From the NCBI GenBank assembly GCA_907165275.2, contig OU015664.1, forward strand, positions 1,822,001-1,886,000: a stretch of DNA of 64,000 nucleotides, read 5' to 3'. The notes under the pieces were generated by a model. The model saw nothing but the letters and a program-made list of their open reading frames with translations, did no database searches and had not been told where the DNA came from. The translations under genes were made by a program, and so were the position numbers. Of the stretch, positions 55,187-64,000 are shown piece after piece (the first letter of the stretch is position 1; the number at the start of each line of letters is the position of its first letter). Origin of the DNA: Zygaena filipendulae. Lineage: Eukaryota; Arthropoda; Insecta; Lepidoptera; Zygaenidae.

Positions 55187-56848
55187 GAATCATGAAATTT
55201 GGCTGCTAAAATTTGTTACTGTTTTTTTATGTTATAGTAGTTTTAAACCCTTTCATATATTTTTTGTTGTTTTTATGCAAGCTGAGTCTATTGGAGATTA
55301 TAGTCTAGACAGGTAGTCTAGAATTTTACAGATGTTAATTAGTATTTTACAAATAATTTTATTGCTTTTTTGGCATTTATTGTGAGAAAGGATGCGAGGA
55401 GTTTGGGTCCAAACTATTAGTTAAGTAATCTTGTTATATGGAAAAGGATTTCATAAATCCGCGCAATAATATATATTATATATATAAATGCTAATAAGCT
55501 GGGAAATGATAGTAAATAAAATAAGATTCATCAAACTTTTTGTAGGTACTGAGATACAATAATAGGTAGGTACTATGTATATCTCAGTGCAAAAATATCC
55601 CTTATTTTGGAACAAACAGAAATGTTGGATTTATTATTATTATTAGGTGCCTATTTTAAATAACCCCAAAAAATAACCTTATATTATGGTTATTAATTTA
55701 AAACATAGAAATTTAAATGGGATATTTATATTTGAAATTGTTGAGATTACTATTTTCATCTACAGAAACGAAGTTACCTAAACATTAGGTAAGGTTCTTG
55801 TTTTAATACCTAATTGATATTTTGATAATACCTATATTAATACAAATGTGATATTCATACTTTAGTAGATATTTACGTTTGTATGTGACAATAAAAGAAG
55901 ATTTTTGTAAAAAATATTTTATTTCTGTAGCCGTCCTATATCCAATCGTTTCACCTTTGTGTATTTCAGCCCATGCATGTCCTATTTGAAGACCTATAGT
56001 AATTATATAATTTACCAAGTTTAATGAAAACACACAATATGCACACACACCAGGCGCGTGCCCAGCCCTCAATTTGGGGGGGGGGGGGGGGCAAATAAAT
56101 TATTGAGGCTTTGGAAAATGAAATAAAAAACTTTATCATACATTAAAATTATCTTTTATATTCTTAATGAAACTTTATACAAACCAAACTTGAATGAAAA
56201 GTGTTCTATTTCACTTTTTTCTAGTTTCTTCTCTATTTATAGTGCTTACTTGGGCCGTCTAGAGGAGGGTCCTAACTTACCTAATAGTAATGATATCCGT
56301 TTTTGGGAAAATATTAAATTTAATATTTAAACTAAGATTTATATAATAAATAATACCTACCTAAAAAGAAATAATATAATAATTTTTAGGTCCACATATC
56401 CACATGCATGATTTATTAATAATTAACATTTAAAAACGTATACTTAGTATAGGTATATTATATAAAAATAAAAAGTACTTATTAGGTACCTATAGATACA
56501 TTTAAAGTGAGCAGATAGAATTAGAAAAAAAATTATTTGCTACAATAGATAAGCATGTACCTACTTATATTGACTAGTGCTAGGTATTTCTGCAAGCCCT
56601 TAATGAAACGACTTGTGAATTCTTTATTACATATTGCACATGGCCTGCTATAAAATACCGGTCAAGACAGGGTTCTTTCTAAAGGACCTTGAATTCATCT
56701 TGACGAGATACCGGTTTCTAATTTACCGGTGCTGTGGTATAGACTAGCCAAACGGTGATATGCGTTTCGCATAATGTATACCACTCAAAGGAACGGTTTA
56801 TAGTAGGTAGGTACGCGGGTCGTGTTTCCTAACCTAAAAATTGGTAAT
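55187..56848. other. Intergenic DNA 3' of alkaline phosphatase
   Basis: AT-rich. A G15-type homopolymer lies at about 56077-56091 after GGCGCGTGCCCAGC. No gene seen; may hold the alkaline phosphatase 3' UTR, but no clear AATAAA was found close to its stop. Confidence 0.45.
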
Positions 56849-59800
56849 TTACGCGAATACAGGCGAGCCCACACGTATGAGCAGTATGGAGAAGGTGAGC
56901 ACGATGACGTCACCGAGGCATCGGCTCTGCGCGCTGCTGTACTCGCCCATTCTGGCCGCGTACGACACCGCGTGGTACACGTAATGCTGCTCGTGCACGT
57001 TGTGGAACAAGTGGGCGAACGGACCTGTGCAAAAAAAACGGTCTTATAATATCTATAACTAGCTGTCCCCCGCGGTTTCACCCGCAGTAATTCGGGAGTT
57101 CCCGTAGGAATTTCGGTATAAAATGTACTCTATGTCACTCAGGACTACCGCAGCTTCCTATTTTAATAATAATAATAATAATTTATTTATTTAGAACCAA
57201 CTTGGATCATTTTGTTAGTAACATAAATAGTTTTAAATAGTTTTATAGTTTTTATAGTTTTAGTAACATAAATAGTTTTAAATGAAAGAATTTTCAAAAT
57301 CGGTTCAGTAAAACCAGAGGTTCCTCTTGTCCAACACGTAGAAGTCCCTGAGAGTGAAAGTTTGATGTTTGTTAAGAATTGTGCTCGACGCTAATGTTAA
57401 CAGCAAGCACTTCTGGGGCTGTTATTGTCGTTATTATCGAGTCTTCATTACAAAATAAGTCTCAACAGAAAAAAACTTTTTTATAAAATAAGCTTTTTTT
57501 CAAATGCGCTAAAAAGAATAAACCATGCATTGTCATCCATATTACACGTGTATACAAAACTTCAGCTCGGTTGTTGACCGGTGGGGATCGTAGCGAGTGG
57601 ACGCCTGTCGCGTTATTTATTCGATATTTTTTTTCACCACCGTTCAGCAGTCATTTTGTTTTCCAAGAAAGAAGATGGTTTTCGTGAGAGAATTGTGTTT
57701 TATCTTGGAGAACAATCTAACACTGTCATTGGCGTTTCGCCATAATTTCGTATAGTTTAATTGCTAAACATACGTACATTGGCAGAATTACCTAAATGCG
57801 ATAAATCGCGATAGATTGCCATAATTGAAGAAGAAGAAGAAAACTTCAGCTCAATTGATTGAAGATGCTTCAAAATTGAGTTGCAAGATTTCTATTAATT
57901 AGTTACATACATACCTACATTGCAAGTTAAATAAACCCTTTTAAAAAGGTGCCCCTCACCCTTAGCGTATATAGCGACGTCGCCGCCGCCATGTGTGTTC
58001 TCATCGGTGATGACGGCAGCGATCTGTTCGTACAGGAAGCTGTCCGTGTCTTCGAGGCTCGGCTCCCGCCTGACCAGCGTGCTCTGCTCGTTCTCAGTGT
58101 CCACGTAGTAGTGCTGCGAGCCGGGCCCGCCGGTCGCGTACGAGAGGGTGGTGTAGTTCACACGGTCGTGCCTCGACGCCTGGGCGATACCTAAGAATTG
58201 TTTTGTTTGTTTGTTACGCTTTCACGCCTCAACGGCTCAACGAATCATTACGAAATTTTGCATATAAGTTGTCAGGGATACAGAGAAGGACCCCGGAATT
58301 CCAGCGGGAACTCCGAAAGTAACGAGAGTGGAATAGCATTTTTTGCATACTACATTTTCAGGGGCACAGACAGGATATAGGGCACTTTTATCACGGAATT
58401 CCCGCGGGATCTTCATAATGAACGCGGATGAAACCGCGGGAAACAGCTAGTAATATATAAACTAGCTTCTCCACCCGCATTCATTTCGGAGTTCCCGAGT
58501 TCGGAGTTCATCTGGCTGGCGACACTATAATAACTATTTTTTATCTAAACTGTGCAGGCCCTTCTATCTGTTCTGTGGTGACCAGTAGCAAAAGCCTTAC
58601 CAAAAATGTTGCTTCCACGATCTGGGTATCCATTTATAGACAGAGTATGCGTGTGGTCGCTGGTCACTATAATTAGCGTTTCTTCTTCGTTGGTCATGTC
58701 CATCGCCAGTCGCACTGCTTTCTCCATTTCAGCTGCTTCGTGGACAGCTGTCTTTGCTCGGCCGCGGTGATGCGCCATATCTATGTTCCCACCTTCTACC
58801 TTAATGATTAATGGACTAATGGAAATAAATTAGATACCTATTTACAAGTGAGGTAAATTGGTCATGAAACTGAAGGCTGGATTGAATTCAACAGATAGTT
58901 TAATGGTATATGTAGGTAATAATATCTATTAATTTTAATCTTCATTTCTATGACTGCAACCAATCGAAATTAACCTACTCGTTTCAGTGTTTGCCTATCA
59001 TATATTTTAAAGTTAAAAAACTTCCAAAAAGAGGAGCTTCTGCATTCGTTTGTATGTATGTTTTTTGACTTTACCTACTTTGCAGCAACGTGACCGTGAG
59101 CAACGTACCTCGCTCATTACCAGCCCGGTGACACTCCATACAAATGAACTGATTCAAGTACCTACCTACTTACTTCCCACAAGTAAAGGCGGTAACATAC
59201 TTACGTGTCGTGTCGTGTTGTGTCACGACAGAAGCATATCGGTTTAATATATTTAGTATAATATTGTTCAAATTACTGCTTGTTTAGTGGGAACTGAGTA
59301 TAACATGTCTGAATGACTAAACTTACTAACCATTAGAAAGAATCCTTTATCATTTTTCTTCAGAACTTTGATAGCAGCCTCCATCATCTCCGTAAGGGAT
59401 GGCATTCCCTCAGGTCCATGATCTCTTTCAAATTCATAGCTTAAGTGGCTATTGGAAAAGATTCCTGAAATAAGTATAATAATATTGAGGTTAAACAATC
59501 AGGATTAGGTATACCTAAGCCGGTATACGTAGGTACCCTAGTTCTTTACTTAGTTTCTATACACTTCAATAGGTACCCTAGTTCAAAATCATACAGTGTA
59601 TAACTTAATGATTTGTCTACTACTGGATCCATGCATCAGTTCCTAGATTTTTTTGACAACCCAACGATACCTATACCTAGTACCTAATGATCGTACAAGA
59701 AATAGTTTTTTGGTATTTTGGCCCCAAAACCGCCCCTAAAATTTCCCGCTTTATAGGCTCCAGTCCATTCAGCCTGTTGGTAAATTCGCCGCTGATATTA

Positions 59801-62800
59801 CTATGGTTTTGATATTCCTTCTTTAAAATGAGGAAATTATTTGAAAACCACCAAAACAGACTGTTTTGGCAATTTTTTGTTTCGCGTGAATTGACCCTCT
59901 GGCGTGCAACACCACGTGCAAGATCTGTTGCGTCGTAAAAGCCGAACAAACACTCACGTTTCGACATCTCAGTCTCACTCACCGAGAAGGTAATCAGTGT
60001 TGTCGACATCCAACGCCGCCAGCTCCCGGTTGTTGGACACGTAGCTGTACCGCAGGTTGGCGGCCCGTTTGTCTGCCCGGTACTGCTCGATCAGGTCACG
60101 CCCGTCCATCCTGCGGCAAGACCACGAGCTGAGAGGGTCGCCAGCGGAGCCCGTCGCGTTAGATACGAGGACTTGTCTCCCGCCGCCCATTATTACCTGG
60201 AATATTTGGAAGGAACTTTCTTAAGAAGACAACTGGCAGAAACAAAATTATTTAACGAACTTAAGTCCTTATCATCACTTTTCATCAGGGCAGATCATGA
60301 AAAACGTCTGATTAATGTGTCCAATATGTCCCACCCCCTGCCAGCTATGCCTATGTTTACCAGTGATGTTAAACGCGTGTTAAGAATAATATAATAATAA
60401 ATGTTTACATTAAGATCTTTCCCGGGCCAGTCTTCGACCAGCTGCCGCGCGATGTCTTTGCACTGGGCCGCATCAGCCGGCATGTTGGCTTCGCATTCCC
60501 AAGAGCGGCTCGCGCTTCTAGCGTATAATGGCGCAGGCGTCGCGTGCGTCACACGCATTGTTGTGACGAACCCTGGAATTATCTTTGCGGTTAGACTGGG
60601 GACTAACTAAATGCCCAGATCAAAGATAACTATTACTACATAAAGCGATTCTCCGCGATAGCGTTGTGGGTATACTCGTTGCTGTTTGTGTGTAGAACAA
60701 TATCAACTTAAATTTTGTAGGTAGGTACCCTTACTTACTCTAATCGGTGACTATAGTGGGCAGTTAAATCGGTTTGTTTGTTTGTGTAGTTATCAGGGAT
60801 GTGATAAACCCTTATAGTTAGGGTTTATTGGTCAGAAGGTAAAGAAAATTAGGAGTTTATTGGTCCCCATTCAAAGAAAGTACGAAATAAGATAGACATT
60901 AATTTTGTTTTTAACAAATATTGTGAAGGAGATAGAAGGGGGTGCTGTGTGGGGGTCAATCGGTCGCTGTCTCAGCATAAATGCTTCATTATGTCTGTAG
61001 GGCAGGACAAAATAAAGCGCTGGTCCTCCGACAGGGCCGCTAATTACATAATAAGTATTAGCTAGTACCCGCGTTAATATCGGAGTACCCGCGGGAATTC
61101 TGTGAAGTACCAATCCCATGTCTTTCTGTGTATCCCTGACAACGCGTATGCAAAATTCAACCGATCATCATGCAATCTTGCATACACATTGTCAGGAGTA
61201 CAGAAAAGGACACCTTTTCTATCTCAAAGTCTTTTTTATCCAAGAATTCCCACGAAAACTCCGAAATCACTGAAACCGCGTCTGAAATCATGGGGAATCG
61301 ACCAGTAGGTCTATTATATTATATCAATAGCAGGGTGAAATATAATGTAACAAATGAAAGGTGTGAATAGTATAGTTAGTAATAGTTTATACCAGCGCTT
61401 TTCCCGGCTTCTAGCGCCAAACTCGCCAAGGACTTGAGGTTCGAATCGGTCAAGGATGCATTGCAGTCATTGCGATGGACCTCCGCTTCTACTCCTGTCG
61501 TCCCTGAGTTAGACTTCACACCGCAGAACAGGGCTGTGGCGGTGGAAGCGGAATCTGGCACCATGGCGTCGGCCGAGTAAGTCTTATTGGTTGGAAAATA
61601 AACTTTAATTAAAGTACTATCAGTCGCTACTAAACGACATTAACAAGACAAAATCTCTGTTAAATATAAGATAACAATATTGTGAGTAGACTTAGAAGAC
61701 TTAGAAGTTACCTAATGTTGGTTAACCTTTGAATGAGTTACCTAAAGAAATGTATAAACAAAATGTGACATGTCACGGTTTTGTTTTGGTAATATCTATC
61801 GTTTAAAAATAACACGGTCGGTCGGTCGGTCTCTGAAGGGTTTAAAGATCTGACTCACTTTCAAAAGGCCCATGTGAGGGAACTTCTCGAAGGACAGCCG
61901 GTGACTCTCCCCCCCCTTGTATATTCTCGTAGCGGTAACAGTGTTGGGCCCCATGCCGTCCCCCACGAACAGTACCACGTTCTTCGCTGTGCCTTCATTC
62001 CACTTCACCTGTAGCGATTCCATTAGCTCCTGCGTAGCCATGTTGGCCCAGTACTCGTGATCTAGAACAATAAATATGAACATAATAGGCGCGAACTTTC
62101 GAAGTACCTAAATAAATGTTTTTTACTGATGATAACTTGTAAAGTTCAATTGTTCTCTCTGACTGGGCATCCTATTTTTTGTGGAGTCAATCAGTATCAC
62201 AACAAATGAAAAAAAAAAATCTACGTCTTCGTTGATAAATATTAATAAAATATAATTATTTATCGGCGATACCCGCATTTATCACATGTACCATGTTCAT
62301 AACAATATCTATACAATGGACCCCCGGTAATCCGGCTCCTGAATAATCATAAAACTACGAATTATTCAATACAGAAGCGAAGCTAGCGCTACCCACTATT
62401 AAACAATCGTATCTTTAAAGATATCTACTCATTTTTGATGATATATTACCAAAAGTTAATTTATGACCGATTTATTTTAAAATGAATAATAACTTATTCC
62501 TAGAAAAAACTACATATTTTTATGGCGCGAAAGTTTGTATGTAGGTATGAATGGATGGATGGATGGATGGATGGATGGATGTTTGTTAGATACTCTTTTA
62601 CGCAAAAACTACTGGATGGATTTGAATGAAACTTTACAATAATAAGTATATCTTATACATCAGATTAACACATATAGGGTACTTTTTATACCGGAATTCC
62701 CGCGGGAACTCTGAAATTAACGCGGTGAAAACTGAAAAAAAAAACTAAAAAACGGGGGGCACTAGTATAAAATTATTTTTAATCTAGCGTCTAATTTCTC

Positions 62801-63114
62801 TCATGTTAAACCATAAATGCCTTGGCTACAATGGCATGTTTTACTTGTTTTATAATCCATTGTTTTCCATTGTGTCCAAAAAGTGCTTCTAAATTAACAT
62901 CTGAGTAGGTATAGACATAGACATGTACCTAGACATACTTTATTTGGCATCAACATCAAAATACCTACCTAAAATGTACCTAGGTATATTTTAATAAAAC
63001 AGATGAAATATTCAAATAAATTCCAATAAAAAAAAACTCACCAGTTCTCAGCGCACATTGTGCAGTTGCGACTAACATAAACCAAACAAATGAGACTAGT
63101 GCGAGCGGCATCAT
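56849..63114 (-). CDS. ALP: Membrane-bound alkaline phosphatase, 9 coding exons, 527 aa
   Basis: Exons 63042-63114, 61859-62061, 61393-61582, 60409-60572, 59983-60196, 59331-59464, 58601-58799, 57960-58190, 56849-57024. Every junction is GT-AG and the phases close, giving 527 aa. An N-terminal signal peptide (MMPLALVSFVWFMLVATAQC) directs export. Metal ligands and catalytic residues are in place: VGDGMG (Asp59), nucleophile Ser103 in VPDSASTAT, Arg178, VEGGNIDMAHH (Glu328, Asp333, His337), TSDHTHT (Asp374, His375) and NTHGGGD (His459). The hydrophobic C-terminus (VIVLTFSILLI) suits a GPI-anchor signal. The enzyme hydrolyses phosphomonoesters at the cell surface. Lepidopteran midgut members are known binding partners of Bacillus Cry toxins; tissue use here is not shown. 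Introns hold Helitron-like repeats. No defect seen. Confidence 0.96.
57058..57350 (-). mobile_element. Helitron-like repeat in alkaline phosphatase intron 8
   Basis: ACTAGCTGTCCCCCGCGGTT then TCACCCGCAGTAATTCGGG. The body is split by an (AAT)n and TAGTTTTA-repeat patch at about 57165-57275, then continues ATTTTCAAAATCGGTTCAG. Confidence 0.65.
58200..58460 (+). mobile_element. Helitron-like fragments in intron 7
   Basis: TTTGTTACGCTTTCACGCC, TTACGAAATTTTGCATATAAG, then a second 3' segment (CACGGAATTCCCGCGGG) ending GAAACCGCGGGAAACAGCTAG at about 58452. Confidence 0.65.
61055..61310. mobile_element. Two Helitron-like fragments head to head in intron 3
   Basis: Reverse fragment 61055-61160 (CTAGTACCCGCGTTAATATC to CGCGTATGCAAAATTC) meets forward fragment 61161-61310 (ACCGATCATCATGCAATCTT onward). 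Confidence 0.55.
62520..62765 (+). mobile_element. Helitron-like element with (ATGG)n tract, in intron 1
   Basis: GCGCGAAAGTTTGTATGTAG, about eight ATGG units, AAAACTACTGGATGGATTTG, CCGGAATTCCCGCGGGAAC, and a decayed 3' end CGGGGGGCACTAG. Same subfamily as 30734-30956. Confidence 0.7.
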
Positions 63115-64000
63115 TGGGCTTAAAGAGCAGGCTTACTATAACACTGCAGGTGTTATCAAACGCTGACGGTAATTATACAGTGCCAAGACTTATCAACGCG
63201 TTATATCTGAGCCGAATAATCAACGATTGAATTCTGTAATATTTATTTTGAAATAATATCATCACATAAAATCATTCTGAACACACAACAAATAGCTAAA
63301 CTACAAGTTAATTTGTTCATTTAAGACACTTTATTGGAGGCGATCTAGAATGTCTATTTCTATTCGAAAAATTTATATGAAGTAACATCGAAAATACTTT
63401 TCGAATATTAAATATATGCACAGATATTTGTCAAAGTTATCTTAGTATTAAAAATGTGAATGAAAAGCAAACACTATGGTAGATTTATGTTTGTACAAAG
63501 TATTTGGTTACCGAAAGAGCGTCGACGCATACGGAAAACGTCCACAATATTAAATCACAATTGACAGTGACAACTGACAGCTACCTAGGTACCTACTTAC
63601 TGACTTGTTGTTAAAGTGAAAAATTACCTACGTAGGTACGTGACTTTATTCTTCAGTCACATAAATTGACGGAAACTTCTCCGTAGGTCCCTAAATGATA
63701 ACCGTAACCTCTGAGCACAAGTTCATTCATAAAATTTAAGATATATCTTTTATTTATTTCGCGGCAAGCGACCGTGGCGTGTATACACGCGTTACGCAAC
63801 TTGATGCTGCGGTCGCCATTTTGTATACAGTTACAGAACCACTTAAATCTTAATTCAATCGGTTTTTATTAGTTTGATACGAACTATAATTCCTACTAGA
63901 TACTTACTACCTACCATCAATAGGTTTAGATAAATGCCAAACTGAATCTTCAGTTATTACCAACCTACCTACTGATATTTTGAAATTTTGTATCTACCTA
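63115..64000. other. Upstream region of alkaline phosphatase
   Basis: AT-rich; presumably contains the promoter and 5' UTR. No TATA/initiator arrangement I would defend, and no other gene. Confidence 0.4.

Noticed and set aside
59677..60009. 110-codon minus-strand frame
   Set aside because: Overlaps alkaline phosphatase exon 5 in a wrong frame and the adjoining intron.
1..64000. tRNA or rRNA genes
   Set aside because: I looked for cloverleaf A/B-box patterns and rRNA-like blocks by eye and saw none; a tRNAscan-type search would be decisive.

Overview
The window looks like nuclear DNA of a moth or butterfly (Lepidoptera). The genes are intron-split, the intergenic DNA is AT-rich, and TAGGTA/TACCTA hexamers are everywhere. 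Dozens of short repeats end in a CCGCGG hairpin plus CTAG and carry TAATATTATAAA at the other end (Lep1/Helitron type). The best-resolved gene is an insect membrane alkaline phosphatase. All calls come from reading the sequence; no database search was run.

Layout. Bases 1-35,350 are gene-poor and repeat-rich. They hold two orphan minus-strand exon candidates (624-755, 8144-8330), a 5'-truncated LINE (1309-2790), most copies of a CRE-bearing foldback MITE family, many Helitron-like fragments, a 434-bp tandem duplication (24008-24879) and several foldback elements. From 35.4 to 63.1 kb there are four complete genes whose exons join in frame: METTL25B/RRNAD1-like methyltransferase (35400-42635, minus, 7 exons, 480 aa), LTO1 (42798-43679, minus, 2 exons, 137 aa), cytochrome b5 (44223-50258, plus, 4 exons, 115 aa, with a second possible last exon), and alkaline phosphatase (56849-63114, minus, 9 exons, 527 aa). 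LTO1 and METTL25B lie in tight tandem. LTO1 and cytochrome b5 are head to head over 543 bp, a probable shared promoter.

Between cytochrome b5 and alkaline phosphatase sits an apparently intact DIRS-like tyrosine-recombinase retrotransposon (51196-54808, minus). It has 40-bp inverted termini, a gag-like/RT/RNase H reading frame, and a recombinase frame that stays open across most of the RT frame. Directly against it is a 290-bp palindromic relative (50909-51198). Both carry a 20-bp terminal motif with the layout of a recombinase crossover site, with the same arms but different spacers. This pair is the most unusual system in the window.

How the genes relate: LTO1 serves Fe-S delivery to the ribosome-recycling ATPase, METTL25B is a methyltransferase-fold protein, cytochrome b5 is an electron carrier of ER or mitochondrial membrane, and alkaline phosphatase is a GPI-type surface enzyme. 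They are neighbours, not a pathway.
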